From assembly GCA_036504855.1 (NCBI GenBank), contig DASXUL010000160.1, positions 1 through 64,000 of the forward strand: 64,000 bases of DNA. The letters are read 5' to 3'. Below are positions 1 to 8,221 of the stretch, piece after piece. The position numbers and the translations under genes are program-made. This stretch comes from DASXUL01 sp036504855 (GTDB lineage: Bacteria; Armatimonadota; DTGP01; JAKQQT01). The notes under the pieces are model-generated. The model saw only the letters and a program-made list of their open reading frames with translations. It searched no databases and had not been told where the DNA came from. Position 1 is the first letter of the stretch; each line of letters starts with the position of its first letter.

Positions 1-116
1 CGCGCAACGCTCTCTTCCAGGGCCCGGGTGCGCCGGATCCGCACGTCCCAATGCCGGCAGCTTCCGCAGGTGCGGGGTCGGGCAGGTAGTTCCGTTCTCT
101 CATCGGTCAAGGGCAT
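1..116 (-). CDS. N-terminal fragment of an unrecognised protein with a CxxC motif
   Basis: Reading leftward from an ATG at 116 gives an open frame that runs off the window edge after 38 codons. A ribosome site (gaggag) lies just upstream at 120-125. The peptide begins MPLTDERTELPARPRTCGSC and continues RHWDVRIRRTR, so it carries a Cys-x-x-Cys pair followed by HW, a possible half of a zinc-binding site. It is divergent from the Uma2 gene at 189 and shares a 72-bp intergenic region with it. Too little is present to assign a family. The good ribosome site and the absence of stops support a real gene. Confidence 0.45.
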   Translation of the reverse strand, partial: MPLTDERTELPARPRTCGSCRHWDVRIRRTRALEESVA

Positions 117-188
117 AGTCTCCTCGGCCTCCAGTATAGCCGGGTTGCTGAGGGGGCGTGGTACAATGCGCATGAGGAGGCCGGAGGA

Positions 189-815
189 ATGGCAATAGAA
201 ACTATGCCCCAGGCAGCAACGTCGCCGGATTCGCCCGGCAAGATGACCTTTGAGGAATTCCTGGACTGGGCGGATGAAGACACCCGCGCGGAGTGGGTGA
301 ATGGGGAGGTGGAGATCGATATGAGTCCTGTTTCAGATGAGCATCAGACGGTTGGCGCGTTCCTGATCCTCCTGCTGGGCACATTCATCCATACGCGGTC
401 GCTCGGCGTCTTCCGCTACGAGAGCTTCCAGATGCGGACAGCGCCAGATCTGCCGGGCCGGCAGCCGGACATCCTCTTCGTAGCGAACGATCACCTAGAC
501 CGCCTCAAGGAACTCTACCTGGACGGACCGGCGGACCTCGTGGTGGAGATCGTCAGCCCGACCAGCGTGGCGCGCGACCGCGGTGAGAAGTTTGACGAGT
601 ACGAGCGGGGCGGAGTGCGCGAGTACTGGATCATCGACCCCCAGCGCAAGCGCGCCGAGTTCCATATCCTGGACGCCGGAGGCGTCTACCGCGCCGCGGC
701 CGTGGACGGGGAGGGGCGCTTCCACAGCGTCGCGCTCCCCGGCTTCGTGCTGCCCGTCGCCTGGCTCTGGGAGAACCCGCCCATCGCCGAGGCTGTCCAG
801 GCCGTTGGCGCGTGA
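189..815 (+). CDS. Uma2 family endonuclease-like protein (DUF820)
   Basis: A 208-residue protein of the Uma2/DUF820 family, which has a restriction-endonuclease-like PD-(D/E)xK fold. Visible family features are the E-W-V-N-G-E segment near residues 35-40, Asp94 in RQPDILFV, Glu120 in DLVVEIVSPTS, Lys134 in EKFDEYE, and the REYWIID strand (144-150). Together these give the D...E...K arrangement of the fold. The ATG at 189 follows gaggagg at 174-180 with good spacing. Members are often multiplied in cyanobacteria and other environmental bacteria, and their biological role is largely unknown. It ends 3 bp before the convergent ftsK stop. I am confident in the family but not in a cellular function. 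Confidence 0.85.
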   Translation: MAIETMPQAATSPDSPGKMTFEEFLDWADEDTRAEWVNGEVEIDMSPVSDEHQTVGAFLILLLGTFIHTRSLGVFRYESFQMRTAPDLPGRQPDILFVANDHLDRLKELYLDGPADLVVEIVSPTSVARDRGEKFDEYERGGVREYWIIDPQRKRAEFHILDAGGVYRAAAVDGEGRFHSVALPGFVLPVAWLWENPPIAEAVQAVGA

Positions 816-818
816 CAG

Positions 819-3227
819 TTAGTCCGTGAAGGGATCGTTCGGTCCGCCAGGCATGGGGGGAACGTTACCGAACAGGATGTCCAGGTCCGTGCGGTTGATG
901 AGCACCTCGCGCGGCTTGGCGCCGTCCGAGGGTCCCACGATGCCCTGCTCCTGCATGATGTCCACCAGGCGAGCGGCCCGCGTGTATCCGATCTTGAACT
1001 TGCGCTGCAGCATGCTGGTGCTGGCCTGGCCGGTGGTCACCACAAGCCGAACCACGCGCTCGAACAGCTCATCATCGGAGCCCGTGTCGGAGCCCCCGCT
1101 TTCTCGCGATGAGTCACCGTCGCCGCCAGAGGCGATGTTGGTCACGTACTCCGGCTCTCCCTGCTCCTTGATGTGGGCCACGAGCCGGTCCACTTCCCGC
1201 TCGCTGATGTACGGGCCCTGCATGCGGGTGGGCTTGGCGGCGTCGATGGGCATATATAGCAGGTCCCCGCGCCCGATGAGGCGCTCGGCGCCGTTCATGT
1301 TCAGGATCGTGCGGCTATCGGTGTGGCTGGCTACTGCGAAGGCGATGCGGCTGCCGATATTGGCCTTGATCAGGCCGGTGACCACATCCACGCTGGGGCG
1401 CTGCGTGGCGATGATGAGGTGAATGCCGGTGGCGCGGGCCAACTGGGCGAGGCGGCAGATATGCTCCTCCACCTCGTGGCCGAGTTGCATCATAAGGTCG
1501 GCCAACTCGTCAACGATCAGCACGATGTAGGGCAGGGGCTTCTCGTCTTCCGTGATGCGTTCGTTGTAGCCCAGGATGTTGCGCGCGCCGACCTTCACAA
1601 ACAGGTCGTATCGCCGCTCCATCTCCTTGATGGTCCACTTGAACATGCCCGACGCCTGGCGCACGTCCTTGATCACCGGATGGATCAGGTGAGGGATGCC
1701 GTCGAATGGAGTGAGCTCCACGCGCTTTGGATCGATGAGGATGAGCTTGACCTCATCGGGGCGCGCCCGGTAGAGCAAGCTCGCGATGAGGGTGTTCAGG
1801 CACACGGACTTGCCGCTGTTGGTGCTTCCGCCAATGAGCATGTGCGGCATCTTCGCGAGGTCCGCGTAGCGAGGCTGACCCGCCACGTCCACGCCGATGG
1901 CGAAGGTGAGCTTGCTCTCGGCGTTGAAGAACTCCTTGGTCTCCAGGCACTGGCGCAGGCTCACCAGGGCCGGCTTGCGAGACGGCACCTCGATGCCGAT
2001 GGCCGACTTGCCCGGAATCGGCGCCTCAACGCGCACGTCGATGGCGGCCAGCGCCATGGCCAGGTTGTCCGCCAGGTTCACGATCTTGCTGACCTTGATG
2101 CCCGGAGCCAACTGGATCTCAAAGCGGGTCACCGTTGGGCCGCGCGATATCTCAACAACCTTGGCCTCAATGTGGAACTGGGCGAGGGTGGTTTCGAGCG
2201 TCTCGATGGTCTCCTGGGCCTCCTTCTCATTACGCGCCGGCGGCGCGGGAGGGGGATTCAGGAGATCCAACGACGGCATCACATAATCGCCGGCGGCCGC
2301 CGGTGTGCCAGATGGTTTTTCGGGCGACAGTTCCCGAACCTTCAGCGCGGCGCGCGAGGCCACAACAGGTTTCGCAGCCTCCGGCGTCGGCTCCAGACCC
2401 GGGGTCTCTTCCGGCTGGCCGCGGCGGCGGATGCGCAACGCCAACGCGCGCGGCTTCTCGTATTCCTTCGGCTCCAGCGGAAGCTCCGGGGTTTCCTCGG
2501 CCTCGATGGCTGCGTCATCTCTCCGCCCCATCAGGGCGCCGGCGAATTTCGGCTCGCGGCGCGCAATGGCCGCCATCCCGTGCGTGGCTACCGCGGCCCG
2601 CTCGCGAACGACCTTGGCGCCCGCCTTCGCGCGGCGGCTGGCGCCGCTCACGAGGCGATGAACCGGCATATCGACGATGAGCACGACGGCGACCAGCGCA
2701 ATCAGGCCCATCACCACCCAGCTCGCTACGCCGAACAGGCGGGTCATCGAAGCCGTGATCGCAGCGCCCACAAGCCCCCCGCCGGTCCCAAAGGCGTCCG
2801 CGGCGCCAACCGTTTTGAGCATGCCCACCCGGGCGATCTGCGCCAGCCAGAGGAACGCCAGGAAGAGCAGTCCGCCGCCAGCCACCAGGTCCATCGGCGG
2901 CCTGTGCTCGCGATCCTGAAGGTGCAGCACGCCCACGAAGACCATCAGGCCCACGAACGCCCAGCCCCCCACTCCAAACAGGTAGCGCAGCCCCTCCACC
3001 AATAGCGTCCCAACGGCTCCGCCCCAAGCGGGACGCACGAGCGAGATCGCCGAGACGAGCGCCAGCGCCACCAGGGAAATGCCGGTGATGTCTAGCTGAC
3101 GGCGCGAGCGGCGCCGCGGCACGGGCCGCATCGGCGCCGTGGCGACCTTGCGTGGGCCGGACGAACCGGACCGCGAACGTGTGGCCTCGCGTCGCAATGT
3201 TCGCTTCTGGAGTTTCATCGGTTCCAT
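819..3227 (-). CDS. ftsK: DNA translocase FtsK/SpoIIIE
   Basis: Membrane-anchored, ATP-driven DNA pump that clears chromosome termini from the division septum. The first ~45 residues are Arg-rich and cytoplasmic, followed by four to five hydrophobic segments (about residues 45-200), a Pro/Glu-rich linker, and the motor. The Walker A motif is GGSTNSGKS (Lys473), Walker B ends LIVDELADLM (Asp573), and the ATQRPS segment follows. A C-terminal winged-helix gamma domain (ELFERVVRLV ... YTRAARLVDIMQ) recognises KOPS-type sequences in the family. At about 802 residues it is a normal SpoIIIE-length member with a short linker. The frame stays open to a TTG at 3257, but the ATGs at 3227 or 3218 are more plausible starts. 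No clear ribosome site separates them. Confidence 0.93.
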   Translation of the reverse strand: MEPMKLQKRTLRREATRSRSGSSGPRKVATAPMRPVPRRRSRRQLDITGISLVALALVSAISLVRPAWGGAVGTLLVEGLRYLFGVGGWAFVGLMVFVGVLHLQDREHRPPMDLVAGGGLLFLAFLWLAQIARVGMLKTVGAADAFGTGGGLVGAAITASMTRLFGVASWVVMGLIALVAVVLIVDMPVHRLVSGASRRAKAGAKVVRERAAVATHGMAAIARREPKFAGALMGRRDDAAIEAEETPELPLEPKEYEKPRALALRIRRRGQPEETPGLEPTPEAAKPVVASRAALKVRELSPEKPSGTPAAAGDYVMPSLDLLNPPPAPPARNEKEAQETIETLETTLAQFHIEAKVVEISRGPTVTRFEIQLAPGIKVSKIVNLADNLAMALAAIDVRVEAPIPGKSAIGIEVPSRKPALVSLRQCLETKEFFNAESKLTFAIGVDVAGQPRYADLAKMPHMLIGGSTNSGKSVCLNTLIASLLYRARPDEVKLILIDPKRVELTPFDGIPHLIHPVIKDVRQASGMFKWTIKEMERRYDLFVKVGARNILGYNERITEDEKPLPYIVLIVDELADLMMQLGHEVEEHICRLAQLARATGIHLIIATQRPSVDVVTGLIKANIGSRIAFAVASHTDSRTILNMNGAERLIGRGDLLYMPIDAAKPTRMQGPYISEREVDRLVAHIKEQGEPEYVTNIASGGDGDSSRESGGSDTGSDDELFERVVRLVVTTGQASTSMLQRKFKIGYTRAARLVDIMQEQGIVGPSDGAKPREVLINRTDLDILFGNVPPMPGGPNDPFTD

Positions 3228-3267
3228 GGTAGGCTTTTCGGGCACAAGCTTATACAATCTGGGACGG

Positions 3268-3299
3268 AAAAAGAGGGTGGGAGCGTTCCCACCCTCTTT
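3268..3299 (-). terminator. Rho-independent terminator of the PAP2 gene
   Basis: A perfect 12-bp stem (aagagggtggga / tcccaccctctt) with a 4-base loop is followed, on the minus strand, by TTTTT (3272-3268). It lies downstream of the PAP2 gene stop at 3363 and upstream of the ftsK start, so it separates these two minus-strand genes. Confidence 0.8.
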
Positions 3300-3362
3300 G
3301 CATTATGGGCGATCCGCCGCCGGAGTGCAGAGCGTTGTACCTCAGCGGGCCGCCCGAAACGC

Positions 3363-4187
3363 TCAGAATCTCCAGGTCACGATGGAATCGCGGTAGCGCA
3401 GCGCCTGACGGGCGCCGTAATAGCCCACTCCCGCGCCCCAGTAGACGTCACTCGGGAAATGATTATGGCCCTCGATGCGCGCAACGCCCACCCCGGCCGC
3501 CAAGCCGTAGAATACATACCTCAGCCGCGGGTACTGATGTCCAAGCACAACCGCGGCCGCCACCGAGGCCGACGTATGGCCAGACGGGAACGAATTATTC
3601 TTGAAGCCGCTCAGCGGATGGTAGCGCGGCGCGTTGTCTGAAGACTCCGGGCGCACTTTGCCGGTCAGGTATTTGAGCGTCTGGGTCAATACGGTGGAGT
3701 TGCCCACTGCCGCGAGCAGCAGCTTGCCCGTGTCCTTTTCGTGGCGCCCGCCGGCCACAAGGAGAACCAGGGTCGTTCCGGCGACGCCTTCTGCGCCGAT
3801 GGAGGAGAACGTCTTGGCGAATGTGCTGCGCTGCTCTCCGTTGGCGGTCGGATGGAACCACTTGATGGTCTGTTTGTCTGTCGCGAGCGCGGCGATACCC
3901 AGCGCCAGGTAGGGCAGCGTGCTTCGCTTTCGCAGGATGTCATCCCCATGCCGGTTCAGCTCGGCGAAGGTCTTGAAGGGGTTGGCCAGCGGGCGCTCCG
4001 GCATGTTCGGGTTTCCCACCGTTACGCCGCCCGACACGATTACGCGGGATGATGGCCGCGCATCATGCTGAACGGTGGTCGGCGGGGCGGCCGAGGGGCG
4101 GTATGGCAGCGCGTCGGAGGCCTCTTGAGCGCCGACTGACGTGGAAACCGTTGCGGCGAACGCCGCGATGAGCCAGGTCGTCTTCAT
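3363..4187 (-). CDS. PAP2-family phosphatase, exported
   Basis: Type 2 phosphatidic-acid phosphatase superfamily protein of about 274 residues. The three conserved motifs are visible: KYLTGKVRP (K-x6-RP, residues 172-180), PSGH (201-204), and RIEGHNHFPSD (R237, H243, D247). An N-terminal hydrophobic signal segment ends near VGAQ, and further hydrophobic stretches surround the active site. It is probably envelope-associated and dephosphorylates a lipid phosphate such as undecaprenyl diphosphate or phosphatidic acid; the substrate is not determinable. The frame opens at a GTG (4199), but gaggtgat over that GTG is a strong ribosome site for the ATG at 4187, which I prefer. Confidence 0.85.
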   Translation of the reverse strand: MKTTWLIAAFAATVSTSVGAQEASDALPYRPSAAPPTTVQHDARPSSRVIVSGGVTVGNPNMPERPLANPFKTFAELNRHGDDILRKRSTLPYLALGIAALATDKQTIKWFHPTANGEQRSTFAKTFSSIGAEGVAGTTLVLLVAGGRHEKDTGKLLLAAVGNSTVLTQTLKYLTGKVRPESSDNAPRYHPLSGFKNNSFPSGHTSASVAAAVVLGHQYPRLRYVFYGLAAGVGVARIEGHNHFPSDVYWGAGVGYYGARQALRYRDSIVTWRF

Positions 4188-4231
4188 GAGTCGTATCACC
4201 TCGGGAGGGTATGAATCAGCGGTCGGGACAG

Positions 4232-5011
4232 CTAACGAAGCAGCACGCTGGTTTTGAGGCCGCGCCGGCTCAGCCGCGCAGACTCGGCGGAAGCTGCGCT
4301 CCGCGTACGGAACGTGCCCAGTGACAGATACCAGCCATCTTCGTAAATGGGGAAGGCCTGAACGTTTGAGGTCTGAAGTGTTACCATCGTCTTCACCGCG
4401 CCCTCGCGGCTTGGGAAGGGGCCATAGACAACGGAGTACGCCTGGCTCAGCCCGGCCGCGGCGCCAACGCGCACGTTGTCCAGGCCGATGCGCTCCACAT
4501 TGCCCTCGCGCCGCCAGTGAATGCCCAACCGCGCCACATGCGCCAGAGCGCCGCCGGCCGGCCAGACGATCGTGCTCCAGGAGGAGCCCACAGCGGATTC
4601 GGGCCCCTGCGCCTCAGCGCCATCCGGTCCGGCAACATAGAGGCGGGCATACGCCTTCCCGGCGCCGGAGGCCTTCACGTCCGCCCGAAGGGAATCGCCG
4701 AACTTCGTCCAGTCTTGCGCGGGCATCTTGACGAAGACATCTATGGGACCCTCTGAGACAGCCTCAACGGCCAGCCATCGCTGGCCGCGCGAGGCTGATC
4801 CTGCGACAACGCTAGCGGAGGCGCGGGCGCCGGCCGAGACAGCGGTCCAGCCACCCACTCCCCGTTCAAAACCGCTGACAACCGCCGGCACAACGCGGCC
4901 CGCCACGGCGGGCGGAGCGGAGGGCTGGGTAGGCGTTGGGGCTTTCCGGGAAGCGCAGCCGCAGGTCGCGACGGCAGCCAGCGTCAGCATAGTTCGGGCG
5001 GGTGTGGTCAT
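4232..5011 (-). CDS. Lipoprotein with a CBM-like central region and a C-terminal SPOR-like domain
   Basis: A 259-residue exported protein. The N-terminus MTTPARTMLTLAAVATCGCA is a short signal peptide with a cysteine-containing lipobox, so a lipoprotein is likely. After a Pro-rich linker (about 22-42), residues ~45-180 read like a beta-sandwich binding module (FERGVGGWT ... GLDNVRVG). Residues ~190-259 (YSVVYGPFPSREGAVK ... YLSLGTFRTRSAASAESARL) match a SPOR fold, which binds denuded peptidoglycan at septa. ATG at 5011 has an aaggaag ribosome site. It is upstream of the PAP2 gene, and both may act at the envelope. The central module assignment is weaker than the SPOR call. Confidence 0.6.
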   Translation of the reverse strand: MTTPARTMLTLAAVATCGCASRKAPTPTQPSAPPAVAGRVVPAVVSGFERGVGGWTAVSAGARASASVVAGSASRGQRWLAVEAVSEGPIDVFVKMPAQDWTKFGDSLRADVKASGAGKAYARLYVAGPDGAEAQGPESAVGSSWSTIVWPAGGALAHVARLGIHWRREGNVERIGLDNVRVGAAAGLSQAYSVVYGPFPSREGAVKTMVTLQTSNVQAFPIYEDGWYLSLGTFRTRSAASAESARLSRRGLKTSVLLR

Positions 5012-5037
5012 GGGGAGTGGTCGCTTCCTTACACGGT

Positions 5038-5043
5038 ATTATA
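5038..5043 (-). promoter_or_regulatory. Candidate -10 box for the SPOR lipoprotein gene
   Basis: On the minus strand this reads TATAAT, 27 bp ahead of the lipoprotein start at 5011, with aaggaag between them. No convincing -35 box is visible at the usual distance, so only the -10 is called. Confidence 0.4.
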
Positions 5044-5152
5044 GCCCCCATTCGGTCACCCCGCCAGTCTGAAGCGGCCGGCGAGGCACTCGCCCTTGCC
5101 CCTTTTGCGGCGTTAGGATGGGTGTAGTCTAGAGAGTGCAGGAGAGTAGAAC

Positions 5153-6109
5153 ATGTCCGTGATCGACCTCATCGGCAATACGCCGCTCATTGCGCTGGAG
5201 TTCCCCGAGATGGGGAAGCGCATCCTCGTCAAGTGCGAGTTTCTGAACCCCAGCGGCAGCATCAAGGACCGAATCGCGCGGTACATCGTGTTGGGCGCGC
5301 TGGAAAGCGGCGAGTTGAAGAGCGACTCCATCATCGTGGAATGCAGCAGCGGGAACACCGGCATCGCTATGGCCATGGTCGGAGCCGCCGTTGGCTTGGG
5401 CGTGAAGATCGTCATGTCGGAACAAGCCAGCATCGAGCGCCGCAAGATCATTGAAGCATTTGGGGGCGAGGTGGTCCTCTTCACGGAAGACCCCGGGATG
5501 ATGGACTACTGGAAGGGCGTGGAGATAACCAAGCAAATGGCCGCCGAAGATCCGCGCGTCTTCCTCCCGCGTCAGTTCGAAAACCCCGACAACGCGCTGG
5601 ACCATGAGATGTTCACGGGGCAGGAGATTCTCCGTCAGGTGCCGGTGCCCATTGATGCGTTCGTGGCCGGATATGGAACCGGCGGCACGCTGATGGGGGT
5701 GGGCCGGGCATTGCGTAAGGCCAACCCGAAAACGCGCATCGTGGCGATGGAGCCGGCCGAGGCCGCGTTGCTGTCGGGCGAAATGCCGTGCCTGCATTCC
5801 ATTGAAGGCATCGGCGACGGTTTCATCCCGCCACTGATGGACATCAAGTCCATCGACGATACCATCCGCGTTAGCAGTTCGGACGCCTTGGAGATGACGC
5901 AGCGCCTCATGCACCAGTACGGGCTGCCCGTTGGCACTTCTTCCGGCGCAAACGTGGTGGCGGCTCTGCGGATGCTGGACAACCTGCCGCCAAACGCGGT
6001 GGTCGTGTCTGTTCTATGCGACCGCTCCGAGCGCTACTTCAGCACGCGCCTCTTCTCCGCCAGCGACTGCTTCCGCCCGCGTCAAACGGAACACCTGGCC
6101 GCTGCGTAA
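5153..6109 (+). CDS. cysK: Cysteine synthase family PLP-dependent enzyme
   Basis: Fold-type II PLP enzyme, 318 residues, normal for O-acetylserine sulfhydrylases, which make L-cysteine from O-acetylserine and sulfide. The PLP lysine is Lys38 in PSGSIKDR. The cofactor or substrate loop SSGNTG is at 65-70, and the phosphate-binding GTGGT is at 175-179. PVGTSSGAN and CDRSERYFST close the active site. The start has aggagag immediately upstream. No cysE or sulfate gene lies nearby; it is divergent from the SPOR lipoprotein gene. Cystathionine beta-synthase-like or O-phosphoserine-using relatives share these motifs, so the exact donor is uncertain. Confidence 0.85.
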   Translation: MSVIDLIGNTPLIALEFPEMGKRILVKCEFLNPSGSIKDRIARYIVLGALESGELKSDSIIVECSSGNTGIAMAMVGAAVGLGVKIVMSEQASIERRKIIEAFGGEVVLFTEDPGMMDYWKGVEITKQMAAEDPRVFLPRQFENPDNALDHEMFTGQEILRQVPVPIDAFVAGYGTGGTLMGVGRALRKANPKTRIVAMEPAEAALLSGEMPCLHSIEGIGDGFIPPLMDIKSIDDTIRVSSSDALEMTQRLMHQYGLPVGTSSGANVVAALRMLDNLPPNAVVVSVLCDRSERYFSTRLFSASDCFRPRQTEHLAAA

Positions 6110-6124
6110 GCGTCCCCTGTAAGC

Positions 6125-6177
6125 GAGTTCGCGGGTTCAGCCCCCGAGGGGCTTTGGCTATGCCGGCCCGCGAACTC
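6125..6177. terminator. Hairpin between convergent cysK and regulator genes
   Basis: An 11-bp perfect inverted repeat (gagttcgcggg at 6125-6135, cccgcgaactc at 6167-6177) encloses a second small hairpin (agcccc/ggggct). It fills the 91-bp gap between two convergent genes, so a bidirectional terminator is likely, although no strong U-tract is present. Confidence 0.5.
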
Positions 6178-6200
6178 ATTCGCTGGGGATTAGGCCGCCG

Positions 6201-7208
6201 TCACGGCTTCCGCTTGCTCTCGTAGTGCAGGCGCAGAACGAGGTCCTGCTCGTAGTTGCCGAAGGTGCGGCCGAAGAGGTTGAAACCGCCCAGATGCTCC
6301 GCGTCCGGTTTCACGCCGATGCGCACGACGATGGGGACCTTGGGCGCCAGGTTCAGGTCGGCAAGCGTTACGGTGGATACGGCCTCGCCATCCACGGAGG
6401 AGCCCTCGTTATCCACGCCCCAGACCTTCAGCTTCCCGAACTGCGTGCAGTGCTCGCCCCACCAGGCCGGATTCAACCGGCCTCGTTTGCCGCCCAGGTC
6501 GCCCGGCGAGATCCACATGCCGATCTCCACTCCGTTGATCCACACGGTGATGTCGGACGGGTAATCGTTCTCGTAGTCCGGCGCCTCCGAACAGATCTCC
6601 ATGGCGAGTTCCAGCCAGGTGATGCCGACGGAAGTGGGCAACGTGTTGGGGAACACGTATTCCACGAAACCTTCCGCCATCCAGAGCAAACCGGCGGTCC
6701 CGCGCTCCGGGTGAAAGAAGGACTGCGGTTCGTCGTGGAACCCGATGATGCGTTCGGCATTCGCCAGGCCGCAGGTGGGGGCCGGCTCCGCCGTGGTGTA
6801 GAGCCCTATGGGCATCTCCACCGTTTCGATGCGGTCGTCCGGAGCCTGTTCGCTTTCGAAAGCCACAATCAGGCGGTCATACCGCAGCCGGCAGAGCTTC
6901 TGCATGCCTTGCACGCCCTGTGTGTATTCCGTGGTGATCAGGCCCACCTGATCCAGAATCTGAACGTGTTTGGTGATATTGGGCTGAGAGATGCCCAGTT
7001 CCTGCCCCAGCGTGTTGATGTTCAGTGGGCCGTCGGCGAGCAGCCGCAGTATCTTCAAACGCGTGTCGGATGCCAGCGCCTTCAGCGGATCAACACTCTC
7101 CGCACTCTTCAGTTCTAGGATGCGCGATTTCATATTGCGTACACTTGGATGCCCCGATCCGGCCGTTCGGCCATTGGGCGGAGGCGCCGGGGAAATGTCG
7201 ATCTGCAT
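6201..7208 (-). CDS. ArsR-like winged-helix regulator with a large C-terminal domain
   Basis: A 335-residue protein. Residues ~40-108 form a winged helix of the ArsR type (DPLKALASDTRLKILRLLAD, LGISQPNITKHVQILDQVGL), resembling autoregulated repressors. The remaining ~225 residues are a beta-rich region with many aromatic residues (for example DYPSDITVWINGVEIGMW) and no motif I recognise. This is far larger than a plain ArsR repressor (~100 residues), so the C-terminal part probably senses a ligand. The ATG at 7208 is 4 nt after the permease stop with gggtgagg upstream, so it is the last gene of the ABC sugar operon and a likely regulator of it. Confidence 0.7.
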   Translation of the reverse strand: MQIDISPAPPPNGRTAGSGHPSVRNMKSRILELKSAESVDPLKALASDTRLKILRLLADGPLNINTLGQELGISQPNITKHVQILDQVGLITTEYTQGVQGMQKLCRLRYDRLIVAFESEQAPDDRIETVEMPIGLYTTAEPAPTCGLANAERIIGFHDEPQSFFHPERGTAGLLWMAEGFVEYVFPNTLPTSVGITWLELAMEICSEAPDYENDYPSDITVWINGVEIGMWISPGDLGGKRGRLNPAWWGEHCTQFGKLKVWGVDNEGSSVDGEAVSTVTLADLNLAPKVPIVVRIGVKPDAEHLGGFNLFGRTFGNYEQDLVLRLHYESKRKP

Positions 7209-7212
7209 ATCC

Positions 7213-8220
7213 TCACCCCTTCATGCCCGTCAGCGTAATGCCCTGCACGAAATAGCGCTGGGCCGCGAAGAACAAGATGAGGACCGGAATGAGCGACATC
7301 ACCGAGCCGGCCATCAATAGATTCGTTTTCGTCGAGTAATAGCTGCTAAACGATGCCAGCAGCAGTTGCAGCGTGAACTTATCGGGGTCGTTGAGGTAGA
7401 TCAGCGGTCCCATGAAGTCGTTCCATCCGCCCATGAACCCGAAAATGGCCAGAGTGGCCAACGTGGGCCGGCTGAGCGGCATTACCACGCGCGAGTACGT
7501 CATGAACGGGTTGCATCCGTCGATGCGCGCGGCGTCCTCCAACTCGTCAGGGATCGTCTTGAAGTGCTGGCGCATCAGGAAAATGCCCCACGCGCCCCCA
7601 AAGAGCGCCGGGATGATCAACGGGTAGAACGTGTTGATCCAACCGGCCTGTCGGAAGAGGATAAACGTGGGCAGCATAGTGACCACGCCTGGGATCATCA
7701 TAGTGCCCAACAACGCGAAGAACAACGTGTCGCGCCCCGGAAACCGCAGCTTGGCGAATGCGTAAGCGGACAAGCTTGTGGTGAACAGCCCGCCGATGAG
7801 CGCCGTAAGCGTGATGAACAGCGTGTTGCGAACGCCCTGGAAGAACGGCACGCTGCGGATGACCTCGGTGTAGTTCTCCCACGCCGGAGCGAGGCGCGTT
7901 TCCCGCACCACCGATGACGCCGGCGCCCACTGGAGGTCCGCGGCGCCCGGCAGGCGAATCTGGCTGCGGCCGTGGTCATTGTCCACCAACGGCTGCTCGA
8001 TCTTCACCTTCGCCCCGCCGGCCGGCTGGTAGAAGTAGAAGGTCTGCCGGGGCAGCCATTCGGGCGTGGGCGTGAAGATATTGCCTTCCGTCTTCAGGGA
8101 GGTAGAGAACATCCAGACGAACGGAGCCACCATCAACACGCTTCCGGCGAGCATGAGGATATGGGTGATCACGTTCCAGAACGCGGTGCGGCGCCTCTGA
8201 GACTCATACCGGTTGGCCAT
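7213..8220 (-). CDS. Carbohydrate ABC transporter permease (MalG-like)
   Basis: A 335-residue inner-membrane permease of the CUT1 family with about six hydrophobic segments. The cytoplasmic EAA loop is clear: DELEDAARIDGCNPFMTYSR followed by VVMPLSRP. It would pair with the permease at 8222 and take substrate from the binding protein at 9136. Residues ~50-110 form an extended loop (about 60 residues after the first helix) that is longer than in MalG. No ATPase gene lies in this operon, so an MsmK-type shared ATPase encoded elsewhere is probably used. It is 1 nt from the upstream permease gene and 4 nt from the regulator. Confidence 0.9.
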   Translation of the reverse strand: MANRYESQRRRTAFWNVITHILMLAGSVLMVAPFVWMFSTSLKTEGNIFTPTPEWLPRQTFYFYQPAGGAKVKIEQPLVDNDHGRSQIRLPGAADLQWAPASSVVRETRLAPAWENYTEVIRSVPFFQGVRNTLFITLTALIGGLFTTSLSAYAFAKLRFPGRDTLFFALLGTMMIPGVVTMLPTFILFRQAGWINTFYPLIIPALFGGAWGIFLMRQHFKTIPDELEDAARIDGCNPFMTYSRVVMPLSRPTLATLAIFGFMGGWNDFMGPLIYLNDPDKFTLQLLLASFSSYYSTKTNLLMAGSVMSLIPVLILFFAAQRYFVQGITLTGMKG

Positions 8221-8221
8221 G

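Noticed and set aside
1323..3005. A 560-codon plus-strand frame opposite ftsK
   Set aside because: ftsK has all motor motifs, and the opposite frame has no recognisable family and an anti-coding composition.
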